Positions 7,197 to 15,754 are shown, numbered from the stretch's first letter. The stretch: DNA of 31,515 nt from an uncultured Treponema sp. (GCA_938039145.1 CALHVG010000019.1:1-31515); one strand, 5' to 3'. Notes: generated by a model not told the origin, from the letters alone. Numbers and translations: made by a program.

Positions 7197-9686
7197 TCAG
7201 TCCATTTCGACGGCGGCAAATTTTTCTTTATAATCCAAAATCTGCGGCTCTTCCCCGAACAGGAACAAAACCTTTCCGTCGCGGATTTCTGCCGTAACTC
7301 TGCCGCCTTTGCTGAGTCTGCCGAAAAGCACTTCGTCAACCAGCGGAACGGCAATCAATTCTTCAACGGTTCGCGCCACGTTCCTTGCCCCGTACTCTCT
7401 GGAATATCCCTGCTGAGCTAAAAAATCCAAGCATTCATCCGTAACTTGCAGCCGTACCTTTTTAGCCAGCAAACGGGACGCAACTATTTCAGTTTCTTTT
7501 TTTACGACTTTGAGTATGATTTCCCGATTCAGATGAGCAAAAGGAATTACCGAATCAAGGCGGTTTCTGAACTCAGGAGAAAATTCTTGTTCAACCGCTT
7601 TTTTGATTGTCGCCGAATCTCCAAAAAAATCGTTTTCAGCCGAGCCTGCAAAACCAACCGGAGATTTTTCCATATCCCTTGCGCCCGCATTGCTTGTCAT
7701 TATGATTATGCAATTCCTGAAATCAGCCTTGCGCCCCTGGTTATCCGTTAAAAATCCGTAATCCATCATCTGAAGGAACACATTATATATGTCGCCGTGA
7801 GCTTTTTCGATTTCGTCAAACAGAATCACGGAATGCGGATTTTTCCGAACAGAATCCGTAAGAATTCCGCCTTCTTCATAACCGATGTAACCGGCAGGCG
7901 CTCCCAGCAGGCGGCTTACAGTGTGCTTTTCCTGATATTCGCTCATGTCAAAGCGCAAAAGCGGCTCCGAAAGAAGACGGCTGAGCGTACGGGCAAGCTC
8001 CGTTTTTCCCACTCCCGTAGGGCCTGCAAAAAGAAAAACGGCTTCCGGTTTTTCAGGATTTTTTAATCCTGCACGCGCCTTTTTAACCGCTTTTACAACC
8101 GCTTTTACGGCTTGGCTCTGTCCGAAAATCTGACTTTCAAGTTCCGTTTCCAAATCTTTTAATTGGGATTTTTCGCCGCCGGTAACATTTTCAACAGGAA
8201 CATGAGCCATTTTTGAAATAACTTTGCGGATAATCGCCGTAGTTACAAGCGGCTTTTTCTTTTCGATTTCAGAAATTTCATGAATCGCCGCTCCCTGCGT
8301 TCCAAGATTCTGTCCGTCAGGTTTTTGCGAATATCCGCCGAAAAGGTCTAAAGGATTAAACTCGTCCTCGCCGTTTGCCAAAGCCGCAAGCGGAATGTTG
8401 GAAATCTTTATCGGAGGCGTTCCTTCAAATCCGCCGCTCGCCTTTATTTTTACAAGAGCACCCGCTTCGTCAATCACGTCTATGGCTTTGTCCGGGAGCC
8501 GCCTATCCGAAAGATACTGAACCGAAAGTTCCACCGCAGATTCTACCGCAGATTTGTTGTAGCGGACGTTGTGGAATTTTTCGTATTTTGGCAAAAGCCC
8601 TTCCACAATTCTTACAGCCTCGTCGCGGGTCGGCTCAAGAATATCGACTTTCTGAAAGCGCCTGGAAAGCGCCCTGTCTTTTTCAAAATGCTTTGAATAT
8701 TCTTCAAATGTTGTTGAACCGATAACCCGCAATTTTCCGGTTGAAAGTATGGGCTTTAACAAATTTGCGGCATCCATGTTCGAGTTTCCGTTCGTTCCTG
8801 CGCCCATAATCATATGAATCTCGTCGATAAAAAGTATCGCGTTTTTTAATGAGACCATTTCATCGATTACCGCATGAAGACGTTCCTCAAAATCTCCGCG
8901 GAATTTGGAACCTGCCAAAAGTAAGCCCATATCCAAAGAATACACGGAAGATTCTGCAAGTTCCTTGGGAACTCGCTTATCGACAATGCGCTGCGCAAGT
9001 CCTTGTGTGACGGCTGTTTTTCCAACGCCGGCTTCGCCAACGTGCAGCGGATTGTTTTTTACGCGGCGGCATAAAATTTGTATTGTGCGCTCGATTTCGT
9101 CTTCCCGCCCGATTAAAGCGTCGAACTCGCCGTTTTTGGCAGCTTTTGTCATATCAACGCAAAAACGGGAAAGTGCGCTTTTTCCAGATTTTTTTGACGA
9201 AAACCCCGAATCGTCCTCAAATGAAGAATCTCCGTGCGCCTCGCCTTTAAGATAAGGTTCCGCCTTTGAAATCGCCTCCAAAAGATTCGGGCGGTTTATG
9301 CCGTTCAGGCTCATGTAATACGAACAGTAATTCTTTTTTTCGTCATACATACTGACAAGAATATCCGTGATGTCAACAACAGTTCTGTCGCATTCTACGC
9401 ACCGCAAAACAGCCCTGCTCATCACGGACTGAAAACCCGCCGATTCCGCAGGCGTAACTCCGACATCATCGACCTTTTGTATCGGCACTTTGCTTGTAAG
9501 GAACGATTTTATGTTCCGCTCAAGCATATCCGGATCAGCACCGCTTTCTGCAATTATGTCCTTTACGATATTCGTATGAAGAGCCGCAAAAAGAAGATGT
9601 TCAGGCGTAAGGATGGAATGTTTGAAATTCCGTGCGTAAAGCATGGCTTCCGTAAGAATTTTTCCCAAAAAAGGAGTCAATTTCAT
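7197..9686 (-). CDS. clpA: ATP-dependent Clp protease ATPase subunit ClpA
   Basis: 829 residues. Double Clp-N repeat (about 1-145), first AAA+ domain with Walker A GEAGVGKT (217-224) and Walker B ILFIDE (284-289), second AAA+ domain with Walker A GPTGVGKT (555-562) and Walker B VILFDEIEKAH. A VGF tripeptide soon after the second Walker B region sits where ClpA has its IGL/IGF ClpP-docking loop. ClpA unfolds substrates and feeds them to ClpP; clpP is not in the window. Longer than E. coli ClpA (758), mainly from an extra segment of about 50 residues between the AAA+ domains (about 415-475). It overlaps clpS by the 4-base ATGA, so the two are co-translated. Confidence 0.95.
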   Translation of the reverse strand: MKLTPFLGKILTEAMLYARNFKHSILTPEHLLFAALHTNIVKDIIAESGADPDMLERNIKSFLTSKVPIQKVDDVGVTPAESAGFQSVMSRAVLRCVECDRTVVDITDILVSMYDEKKNYCSYYMSLNGINRPNLLEAISKAEPYLKGEAHGDSSFEDDSGFSSKKSGKSALSRFCVDMTKAAKNGEFDALIGREDEIERTIQILCRRVKNNPLHVGEAGVGKTAVTQGLAQRIVDKRVPKELAESSVYSLDMGLLLAGSKFRGDFEERLHAVIDEMVSLKNAILFIDEIHMIMGAGTNGNSNMDAANLLKPILSTGKLRVIGSTTFEEYSKHFEKDRALSRRFQKVDILEPTRDEAVRIVEGLLPKYEKFHNVRYNKSAVESAVELSVQYLSDRRLPDKAIDVIDEAGALVKIKASGGFEGTPPIKISNIPLAALANGEDEFNPLDLFGGYSQKPDGQNLGTQGAAIHEISEIEKKKPLVTTAIIRKVISKMAHVPVENVTGGEKSQLKDLETELESQIFGQSQAVKAVVKAVKKARAGLKNPEKPEAVFLFAGPTGVGKTELARTLSRLLSEPLLRFDMSEYQEKHTVSRLLGAPAGYIGYEEGGILTDSVRKNPHSVILFDEIEKAHGDIYNVFLQMMDYGFLTDNQGRKADFRNCIIIMTSNAGARDMEKSPVGFAGSAENDFFGDSATIKKAVEQEFSPEFRNRLDSVIPFAHLNREIILKVVKKETEIVASRLLAKKVRLQVTDECLDFLAQQGYSREYGARNVARTVEELIAVPLVDEVLFGRLSKGGRVTAEIRDGKVLFLFGEEPQILDYKEKFAAVEMD

Positions 9687-9997
9687 TGTCTTTTTACCTC
9701 AACCCTAAGGGGATAGCCGCTTTTTTTGGCGGACGAGACGGCAAGCCCCGCCTTTGTTACAGCGATGTCGTAAGTGTAGATTCCTACAACCCCCGAACCT
9801 TCGTCATGAATCTTGTGCATCAGGGAATTTGCTTCCACCTCCGTCTTGTCAAATATTCGGACAAGAGTTTTCACTACAAAATCCATCGTGGTAAAATCGT
9901 CGTTATACATCACAACAATACATTCAGGGGGAAGAAAAATTTCAACTTCGTTCGAAAAACCTGTCTCCGAACCCTGTTCCGAAAACATTTGCGGCAT
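9683..9997 (-). CDS. clpS: ClpS, N-degron adaptor of ClpA
   Basis: 104 residues. Core motifs are clear: YNDDFTTMDFV (31-41), the substrate-binding loop, and MHKIHDEG (60-67) with the His that contacts the degron. ClpS delivers proteins with destabilising N-terminal residues to ClpA. The start at 9997 is preferred over the in-frame start at 10051 because the -10 element lies between them and ClpS N-termini are short and disordered. ClpS precedes clpA with a 4-base overlap, the normal bacterial order. Confidence 0.93.
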   Translation of the reverse strand: MPQMFSEQGSETGFSNEVEIFLPPECIVVMYNDDFTTMDFVVKTLVRIFDKTEVEANSLMHKIHDEGSGVVGIYTYDIAVTKAGLAVSSAKKSGYPLRVEVKRQ

Positions 9998-10003
9998 GAT
10001 TTT

Positions 10004-10009
10004 AATATA
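10004..10009 (-). promoter_or_regulatory. -10 element of clpS-clpA
   Basis: Minus strand TATATT ends exactly 6 bases before the ATG at 9997. No good -35 was found; the region upstream is the serA terminator. Confidence 0.4.
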
Positions 10010-10027
10010 ACACAAATAATAAAAAAT

Positions 10028-10078
10028 GGGCTTTTTTTCTTTCCGATTCACACAAAATCCGAAAAGAAATAAAAGCCC
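10028..10078 (-). terminator. Terminator of the rex-serC-serA operon
   Basis: Long stem: GGGCTTTT (10028-10035) pairs with AAAAGCCC (10071-10078), with further TCTTT/AAAGA and CGGATT-type pairing inside. On the minus strand it is followed by ATTTTTTATTATT. It starts 8 bases after the serA stop. Confidence 0.85.
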
Positions 10079-10086
10079 TGGCAGAA

Positions 10087-11265
10087 TCAGTCGGCTATTG
10101 CCCGAACCCTTGTAACCGTGTCGCAGGCGGCAAGTTTTTCGATTATATCTTTCGGAACTTCGCCGTCCACATCGATTAAGTTGTAGGCAATGTCTCCGCG
10201 CGCCTGATTTATCATGCCGGCAATGTTCAGTTTTGCCTCGCCAAGTATTTTAGTGAATTTGGAAATTATGTCCGGAATATTTTTATGGCTTATGCAAAGC
10301 CGCGTTCCGCCCGAAGGAATAGGATTTTCGGTAAAAGTCTTCGGGAAATTCACGGAATTTACGATAAGTCCGTTTTCAAGAAAATCTTTCAGCTGCTCCG
10401 CCGCCATGCACGCACAATTTTCCTCGGCTTCCGGCGTAGAAGCGCCAAGGTGAGGCAGAACGATTATGTTCTTTTGGTTGAGCAATTCTTCCGCCGCAAA
10501 ATCCGTAACCATGCAAGCGATTTTTCCGTCCTTCACGGCTTCAAGAACGTCCGTGTTGTTCACGAGCCCGCCGCGAGCAAGATTCAGGATTCTGACTCCG
10601 TTTTTCATCTGCCTTATTGACTGAGCGTTTATCATTCCCTTTGTTTCGTCAGTTTGCGGAACATGGAGCGTAATATAATCCGCATTTTTGTAAATTCCTT
10701 CCAAAGTTTCAGAATGTTTTACGTTCCTATCCAAAGACCATGCGGATTTTACCGAAAGAAACGGGTCGTAACCGATTACGTTCATTCCGAGCTGAATTGC
10801 CGTATTTGAAACCATTGCGCCAATCGCACCAAGCCCGATAACGCCCAAGGTTTTCCCTTTCAGCTCAGGGCCGGAAAATTGCGATTTTCCTTTTTCGGCA
10901 AGATCGGGGATTTCGTCGCCTTTTCCGCGAAGTTCGTTAGACCACTGAGCGGCATACACAACAGGACGGCTTGAAAGCAAAAGTCCAAGAACCACAAGTT
11001 CTTTTACGGCATTTGCGTTCGCTCCGGGCGTATTAAAAACAACAACACCTTTTTCCGTGAGCGCCGGAATCGGAATGTTGTTGGTTCCCGCGCCGGCGCG
11101 TGCAACCGCCTTTACGCTTTCAGGAATTTCCATTCCGTGCATATCCGCAGAACGAACCAAAATTGCGTCGGGATTTTTTATTTCCGAAGCAATTTCATAA
11201 CTGTCCCGCTCAAGATGATTTAATCCGACCGTCGCGATTTTATTAAGTGTCTGAATCTTGTACAT
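10087..11265 (-). CDS. serA: D-3-phosphoglycerate dehydrogenase
   Basis: 392 residues. NAD-binding GLGAIG (144-149), the catalytic-region block LNLARGGLVNN with the substrate Arg, and LPHLGAST with the catalytic His are all present, plus a C-terminal ACT domain (about 315-392) that in this family can bind serine for feedback control. It oxidises 3-phosphoglycerate to 3-phosphohydroxypyruvate, the first step of serine synthesis. The start follows GGAGG (11274-11270) and lies 10 bases after the serC stop, so both are in one transcript. Length fits the short ACT-containing type. Confidence 0.95.
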   Translation of the reverse strand: MYKIQTLNKIATVGLNHLERDSYEIASEIKNPDAILVRSADMHGMEIPESVKAVARAGAGTNNIPIPALTEKGVVVFNTPGANANAVKELVVLGLLLSSRPVVYAAQWSNELRGKGDEIPDLAEKGKSQFSGPELKGKTLGVIGLGAIGAMVSNTAIQLGMNVIGYDPFLSVKSAWSLDRNVKHSETLEGIYKNADYITLHVPQTDETKGMINAQSIRQMKNGVRILNLARGGLVNNTDVLEAVKDGKIACMVTDFAAEELLNQKNIIVLPHLGASTPEAEENCACMAAEQLKDFLENGLIVNSVNFPKTFTENPIPSGGTRLCISHKNIPDIISKFTKILGEAKLNIAGMINQARGDIAYNLIDVDGEVPKDIIEKLAACDTVTRVRAIAD

Positions 11266-11275
11266 TTTTCCTCCG

Positions 11276-12397
11276 TTATGCGTTTTCTTTTGCGAATTTT
11301 TTCATAAAATCCACCAACGCTTTTACTCCGTCCAAAGGCATGGCGTTATATATTGAAGCGCGCATTCCGCCAACAAGCCTGTGGCCTTTTAGATTCACAA
11401 GCCCCGCCTGTGCAGCTTCCTTTACGAATTTTTCGTTTATTTCCTTTTCTTTAGAAAGAGCTGCTTCGTCCGCATTTTCTTTAGAATATTTTGTCAAAAA
11501 AGGAACATTCATGAGGGAACGGCTTCCCTTTTCCGCAGTCGCTCTATAAAAATCGCTTGAATCAAGAAAATCAAAAAGAAAATCCGCCTTTTCACGATTT
11601 CGTTTTAACATTCCTTCCGCACCGCCCATTTTTTCAATCCAGTGCAGAACTTTTCCAAGAACGTAAATCGTATAACACGGCGGAGTGTTGTACATGGATT
11701 CCGCATCTGAATGTGTTTTGTACGACAACATCGTGGGAGTTCCCGCCCGAGGATTTTCCGGAATCAAATCGTCCCGGATTATGACAAGCGTCACACCCGC
11801 CGGAGCCAAGTTTTTCTGCGCGCCCGCAAAAAGAACTCCGAATTTCGAGACATCCAAAGGCTCGGAAAGAACGCACGAAGAAATATCCGCCACAAGCGGG
11901 ATTTTTCCGGTTTCGGGAATGTATTCGTAATGCGTTCCCATGATTGTGTTGTTCATGCAGATGTAGGCGTAATCGTAGTCGCCTGCAATTTTGGAAACAT
12001 TCGGAATATAAGAATAGCCCCTGTCTTTTGACGAAGCGATAACGTCCACCTCAAGTCCAAGTTTTTTTGCCTCCGCGGCAGCCTTTTTTGCCCAAACCCC
12101 GGTTTCAATGTAAGCCGCCTTCCCGGTTCCGATTCCAAGATTTTCGGCAACCATCGCAAACTGAGTGGACGCGCCCCCCTGAAGAAAAAGAACCTTATAA
12201 TTTTCAGGCACGTTCATAAGATGACGGACAGATTTTTCCGCATCCTGAATGATTGGTTCAAATGCCTTGGAACGGTGGCTCATTTCCATTACCGACTGAC
12301 CGGTTCCGTTAAAATCCATCATCTCCTCTGCACATTCTCGAAGAACTTCTTCCGGTAAGCACGAAGGCCCTGCGCTGAAATTCCAAACTCTAGACAT
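11276..12397 (-). CDS. serC: Phosphoserine aminotransferase
   Basis: 373 residues, the usual size. It begins MSRVWNFSAGPSCLPEEVL, the family's N-terminal signature, has the phosphate-binding GGAST (74-78) and the PLP lysine in AGAQKNLAPAG (Lys195). It makes 3-phosphoserine from the SerA product and glutamate. The start at 12397 follows AGGAG; the longer in-frame reading to 12481 has no family match. SerB is not in the window. Confidence 0.95.
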   Translation of the reverse strand: MSRVWNFSAGPSCLPEEVLRECAEEMMDFNGTGQSVMEMSHRSKAFEPIIQDAEKSVRHLMNVPENYKVLFLQGGASTQFAMVAENLGIGTGKAAYIETGVWAKKAAAEAKKLGLEVDVIASSKDRGYSYIPNVSKIAGDYDYAYICMNNTIMGTHYEYIPETGKIPLVADISSCVLSEPLDVSKFGVLFAGAQKNLAPAGVTLVIIRDDLIPENPRAGTPTMLSYKTHSDAESMYNTPPCYTIYVLGKVLHWIEKMGGAEGMLKRNREKADFLFDFLDSSDFYRATAEKGSRSLMNVPFLTKYSKENADEAALSKEKEINEKFVKEAAQAGLVNLKGHRLVGGMRASIYNAMPLDGVKALVDFMKKFAKENA

Positions 12398-12483
12398 CAA
12401 AAACTCCTGTATTCCGAAATCTGCGCAAAACCCGAAATCAGGCAAAACCTTTTTCAAGCAAAACCGCGGACAATTCGGCAATT

Positions 12484-13098
12484 TTATAGATTCAACAAAG
12501 CCGCAATGGGCGATGCGTTTATAATCTTTACATTTTCAGGAACAGCAAAAACCGCCCTGGTGCAATTCACAATTCCTTTTATACCCGCATTCACAAGACG
12601 AAAAACCATTTTTTCCGCCTCGGATTCAGGGCAGCACAAAAGCGCATAGTCAATCTTCCGCTCAGGAATGACAATTTCTATGCGGCTTGCAGGATAAAGT
12701 TCAAAAACGGAACGCATGACTTCCACCCTGTTCAAGCTGGAATCAAAACCCGCAACCACAGAAAATCCGCTTCCTTCAAAAATGCCGTCATCCAAAAGCG
12801 CCGCACCCAACCTTCCCAAGCCCACGATGCAGCAGCGTTTTTGCGCCTGACTTCCGTCTTCCCCGGAATCGGAAAAACCCAACGCATTTTTCAAGTCCCG
12901 CCGCAAAACGTTCACCTCATAACCGTTGGAAACGCCGCATTTTATGCCCAACAACCTAAAATCGTAACGAATCAAACTGTCCTTGCAGCCAAGATACTTC
13001 CCGATTTCCAAAGAAGTGATTCTGGGCTTTTTTAGGCTTTCAAGCAGCTCAAGCAACATGACCATACGTCTTTTCGTCGGCTCAGGAAACACGCACAT
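12484..13098 (-). CDS. rex: Rex-family redox-sensing transcriptional regulator
   Basis: 204 residues. The N-terminal winged helix (about 8-75) has the Rex recognition pattern ITSLEIGKYLGCKDSLIRYDFRLLG and the wing NGYEVNVLRRDL. The C-terminal Rossmann domain has GLGRLG (93-98) and AGFDSS, as expected for NADH/NAD sensing. Rex proteins repress target operons and leave DNA when NADH rises. Start chosen at 13098 after GGGAG; an upstream start at 13125 is less likely. It is 86 bases upstream of serC on the same strand with no terminator between, so it probably heads a rex-serC-serA operon. It diverges from typical Rex in the RKDL motif (here RYDF). Confidence 0.8.
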   Translation of the reverse strand: MCVFPEPTKRRMVMLLELLESLKKPRITSLEIGKYLGCKDSLIRYDFRLLGIKCGVSNGYEVNVLRRDLKNALGFSDSGEDGSQAQKRCCIVGLGRLGAALLDDGIFEGSGFSVVAGFDSSLNRVEVMRSVFELYPASRIEIVIPERKIDYALLCCPESEAEKMVFRLVNAGIKGIVNCTRAVFAVPENVKIINASPIAALLNL

Positions 13099-13159
13099 TA
13101 TAAAAACTCCCGAACAAAACAACAATGCGGATTAATAGAATTTTCAATCCGTAAGGGCA

Positions 13160-13188
13160 AATTTAGAAGAATTTAAGCGGAATTTCAA
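13160..13188 (-). promoter_or_regulatory. Putative promoter of the rex-serC-serA operon
   Basis: Minus strand TTGAAA (13188-13183), a 17-bp spacer and TAAATT (13165-13160). The -35 directly abuts the palindrome at 13189-13216. The leader to the ATG would be about 55 bases and includes GGGAG. Confidence 0.5.
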
Positions 13189-13216
13189 CATTTCTGTGAG
13201 ATTTCTCACAGAAATG
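13189..13216. promoter_or_regulatory. 28-bp perfect palindrome, candidate Rex or CRP-type operator
   Basis: CATTTCTGTGAGA (13189-13201) is the exact reverse complement of TCTCACAGAAATG (13204-13216), with TT in the centre. The core TGTGA-N6-TCACA has the half-site spacing of both Rex operators and CRP/FNR-family sites. There is no T run after it, so it is not a terminator. It lies directly upstream of the putative -35. Confidence 0.65.
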
Positions 13217-13253
13217 CAAAGATTCAAACAAATCGTTCGGTTTATAAAAAAAA

Positions 13254-13287
13254 GCCCGACCGGCAAAAAACAAAAAACCGATCGGGC
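13254..13287 (-). terminator. Terminator of the lytic transglycosylase gene
   Basis: GCCCGACCGG (13254-13263) pairs with CCGATCGGGC (13278-13287) with one mismatch; on the minus strand a run of eight T follows. Placed 19 bases after the stop at 13307. Confidence 0.88.
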
Positions 13288-13306
13288 AAAAATAAGGAGG
13301 CGTATT

Positions 13307-14101
13307 TTATTTTTCAGAACGGCGGCCGCTCAAATAAGCGACGGTCACTCCTGAAAATTGACGAGCCGTATCGTAATACGGAAGAACTTCTTCCGCAAAA
13401 AGTCTGTCAAGACGCTCCCGATACGACATTATTTTTCCGACATAATTCAAAGTGGATTGCGGAGTAAGATTCTGCTTCACCTTTGCAGAACCGGCGTTAT
13501 ACATCGCAAGCCCCGAAATCTCGTTTCCGGCAATTCCAATGCAGAACTTCAAATGTCCCATTCCGTATTTTGCGCTCACTCTCGGATTAAAAAATTCTTC
13601 CTCATTCAATTGCGGAAAAGACCTGTTGTTCAGCTGGAACAAACCTCTATCTATAGACGCATTTTTGTTCCTGTTTACAGCGTTCGCCTTGTATCTGCTT
13701 TCCGTGTAAGCCAACGCAAACGCAAGCGAAAGCGGAATGTCATTTCTGTCAGCTTCCTCAAGAATCGGAATGGCAGTCTCTCTGCTTCCCGTTACATGGA
13801 GGTAAAACCATTCGACAGCACTTCTTGACGAAGGATGCCTGTAAAGCGAAAGTGCCGTATCTTCGCCCGCACCCGCAGAATAAAATCCACCATCTTCTAC
13901 AATTTTTCCAAAATCAGGCGACACAAAATCGCAGTCGTCGGATTTTGCGATAACTTTTTCCAATTCGGCGGGACTTGGCTTGACGACGATTTTTGAAGGC
14001 AATCTCAACGCAATCGTTACTGCCGTCACCAAAAACAAACCACAGACAACCATAATGTTTCTGCAAGATTTTCCGAATTCCGTCATCTCATACTTCATCA
14101 T
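13307..14101 (-). CDS. Membrane-anchored lytic transglycosylase (SLT family)
   Basis: 264 residues. One hydrophobic segment near 15-33 anchors it to the inner membrane. The SLT fold is seen from about 110: ALAYTESRY with catalytic Glu134, GLFQLN (153-158), GMGHLKFC and AMYNAGSAKV, the standard motif order. It cleaves the glycan strands of peptidoglycan in the periplasm. GGGAG lies about 10 bases before the start; a second ATG immediately follows and either could serve. The upstream neighbour on the same strand ends at 14249, with no obvious terminator between. Confidence 0.88.
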   Translation of the reverse strand: MMKYEMTEFGKSCRNIMVVCGLFLVTAVTIALRLPSKIVVKPSPAELEKVIAKSDDCDFVSPDFGKIVEDGGFYSAGAGEDTALSLYRHPSSRSAVEWFYLHVTGSRETAIPILEEADRNDIPLSLAFALAYTESRYKANAVNRNKNASIDRGLFQLNNRSFPQLNEEEFFNPRVSAKYGMGHLKFCIGIAGNEISGLAMYNAGSAKVKQNLTPQSTLNYVGKIMSYRERLDRLFAEEVLPYYDTARQFSGVTVAYLSGRRSEK

Positions 14102-14248
14102 TTACTTTTTCTCCCAACAACCACAATTTTCAAAATCTAAGCGAATGATTGCACAAAAGAAAAATTAATTCAAGGGAAAATCAAGTTTCTTTTAAGAAAA
14201 ATCGATATTTTTTATGAAATCTTTGCGGTATTTCGCAAACATTGATGG

Positions 14249-14809
14249 TCAGTACAAAATAAACGTGGATTCAGAAATATTCGCATCCGATTCCGCACCG
14301 CAAATCTTATCTCTTTTCAAAAAATACAGATAATGACCATGCCTCTTGTTCATCTCGTCGATAAACCGCATGGTCAAGCTGTTTTCGGAAAAATTCGCAT
14401 CCAACGTCAAAAATTCTTCAGGAACGGCAAAACCTATCACGCCTACGCAATCTTTTATCCTTCGGGCAGAATGAACCATTGCGGCAATGTAAAAATCGGC
14501 GGCTTCCGAATCGGCGACCGCCTTTTTCATCCTCGGAACGATAAAACAAAATCCGCTTTTTTCCTCGCCTTTTTTTATGAAGTCCCTAAGATTCGCAAGC
14601 AGCTCTTCATTGTAAACGCCATCGCCAAAATCCACGCCTTCCCAATAAATTTCAATCGCCGTAAGCCGATTTCCCAAAATCCCATCCATAGCGCCCTTCG
14701 CTATGTCTTCCGTATTCAGAATATTCAAATTCTCCATGGGATAGAGCGAATTGTCTTCGATTCTCACAAGTTTATTTTTTTCAGCCCTGAACAACGGACT
14801 CAGTTTCAT
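14249..14809 (-). CDS. Conserved-looking hypothetical protein
   Basis: 186 residues, not recognised. The start at 14809 follows AGGAG at a good distance; a longer in-frame reading to 14899 overlaps the ptsN terminator and is rejected. It looks soluble: no signal peptide or membrane segment, mixed alpha/beta. Features include SLYPMENLNILNTEDIAKGAMDG near the start and many acidic residues. Alternation of hydrophobic strands (AIEIYWEGVDF, FCFIVPRM, CVGVIGFAV) suggests a Rossmann or barrel-like fold, but that is a guess. It sits between ptsN and the lytic transglycosylase gene on the same strand. Confidence 0.6.
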   Translation of the reverse strand: MKLSPLFRAEKNKLVRIEDNSLYPMENLNILNTEDIAKGAMDGILGNRLTAIEIYWEGVDFGDGVYNEELLANLRDFIKKGEEKSGFCFIVPRMKKAVADSEAADFYIAAMVHSARRIKDCVGVIGFAVPEEFLTLDANFSENSLTMRFIDEMNKRHGHYLYFLKRDKICGAESDANISESTFILY

Positions 14810-14881
14810 AAAAACTCCTGCAACGCACGGCATTTCCTCAGAAAACGCCTGCAATTCATTAAATCCTATGTTAAATAAAAA

Positions 14882-14904
14882 GACCTTTGCACAAGACAAA
14901 GGTC
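14882..14904 (-). terminator. Terminator of ptsN
   Basis: GACCTTTG (14882-14889) pairs perfectly with CAAAGGTC (14897-14904), 7-base loop; on the minus strand TTTTTATTT follows. It lies about 30 bases after the ptsN stop. Confidence 0.88.
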
Positions 14905-14933
14905 ATAATTTACAAGCCTATAATCCAAACCGA

Positions 14934-15380
14934 CTATTCCGTAAGGATTTTGATAACTTCAGCCCTGTCCTGCGTGTTCAGAATCTGCTGGCGTTTATCA
15001 GCACTCTTGAACAGAAGACTGACCTCCGCCAAAAACTGAAGGTGCGGACCGGTCTTGTTTACAGGAGAAAGCGTCATTATGAAGATTCTGCAAGGTTCCT
15101 GATCCAATGAATCGAAGTCTACCGGATTGTCCGAGATTCCAATACAAGCCACCAAGTCGGTTACGGAATCTGTCTTTCCATGCGGAATGGCGATACCGTG
15201 CTTCATGCCCGTAGACATTTTTCTCTCACGGTCAAGCACACACTCCTTCGCAACGGCTTTATCAGAAACCTTTCCAGCCTTTACAAGGAGATCAAGCATT
15301 TCGTCGATGATTTCTTCTTTCGTAGTTCCCTTCAGATGAAGGCTTACGGTATCAGTTGTTAAAACAGTTCTCAAGTCCAT
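14934..15380 (-). CDS. ptsN: PTS EIIA component, PtsN/fructose type
   Basis: 148 residues, one EIIA-2 domain. The phosphorylated His is in GIAIPHGKT (His67), and HLQFLAEVSLLF is the usual downstream helix. With no EIIB or EIIC beside it, a regulatory rather than sugar-transport role is likely, as for EIIA-Ntr and the orphan EIIA of T. pallidum. It has the cleanest promoter in the window with a 6-base gap between the -10 and ATG, so the mRNA is probably leaderless. Confidence 0.88.
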   Translation of the reverse strand: MDLRTVLTTDTVSLHLKGTTKEEIIDEMLDLLVKAGKVSDKAVAKECVLDRERKMSTGMKHGIAIPHGKTDSVTDLVACIGISDNPVDFDSLDQEPCRIFIMTLSPVNKTGPHLQFLAEVSLLFKSADKRQQILNTQDRAEVIKILTE

Positions 15381-15386
15381 AACACC

Positions 15387-15415
15387 AGTGTATTTACAGA
15401 TTTAGTTTCTGTCAA
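15387..15415 (-). promoter_or_regulatory. ptsN promoter, implying a leaderless mRNA
   Basis: Minus strand perfect TTGACA (15415-15410), a 17-bp spacer and TACACT (15392-15387), then six bases (GGTGTT) to the ATG at 15380. Transcription would start on or next to the start codon. Confidence 0.75.
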
Positions 15416-15588
15416 GGAAAAAATCACGCTTTCTTTTCCAGTTCGAACGAATTTTATCATTTTTGTTATGAAATATTTCCATTTTTTACAGGAAAATCGG
15501 GAGTATGTGCCAGCGCCAGTTTTCGAAGGGACAATCGCAGTGATTTTCAATTGTTTTTCCCCTGCTCCGCAAAATCCGAACACTCCAC

Positions 15589-15618
15589 TTGACTATTTCC
15601 GTAAAAAATTGATATATT
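15589..15618 (+). promoter_or_regulatory. Promoter of tRNA-Ile(CAU)
   Basis: TTGACT (15589-15594), an 18-bp spacer and TATATT (15613-15618), ending 12 bases before the mature tRNA 5' end. Confidence 0.75.
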
Positions 15619-15630
15619 GCTTAGGCATTC

Positions 15631-15703
15631 GGGCCATTAGCTCAGTGGTTAGAGCAGAGGACTCATAATCCTTTGGTCCAAAGTTCAAGTCTTTGATGGC
15701 CCA
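15631..15703 (+). tRNA. tRNA with CAU anticodon, most likely tRNA-Ile2 (lysidine type)
   Basis: Full cloverleaf: acceptor GGGCCAT (15631-15637) with ATGGCCC (15696-15702), D arm GCTC/GAGC, anticodon stem GAGGA/TCCTT with loop CTCATAA (anticodon 15664-15666), T arm CAAAG-TTCAAGT-CTTTG, discriminator A at 15703. The body (TTAGCTCAGTGGTTAGAGCAG and GACTCATAATC) resembles tRNA-Ile2 of other bacteria far more than tRNA-Met, so the anticodon C is expected to be modified to lysidine by TilS to read AUA. The 3' CCA is not encoded. Confidence 0.9.
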
Positions 15704-15754
15704 ATCATGGGGTAAAATGTACAATACGTATTTCCGCCATGACTACCTCCTATG

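Noticed and set aside
15631..15703. Elongator tRNA-Met
   Set aside because: CAU anticodon is shared, but the D-arm and anticodon-arm sequence matches tRNA-Ile2 better.
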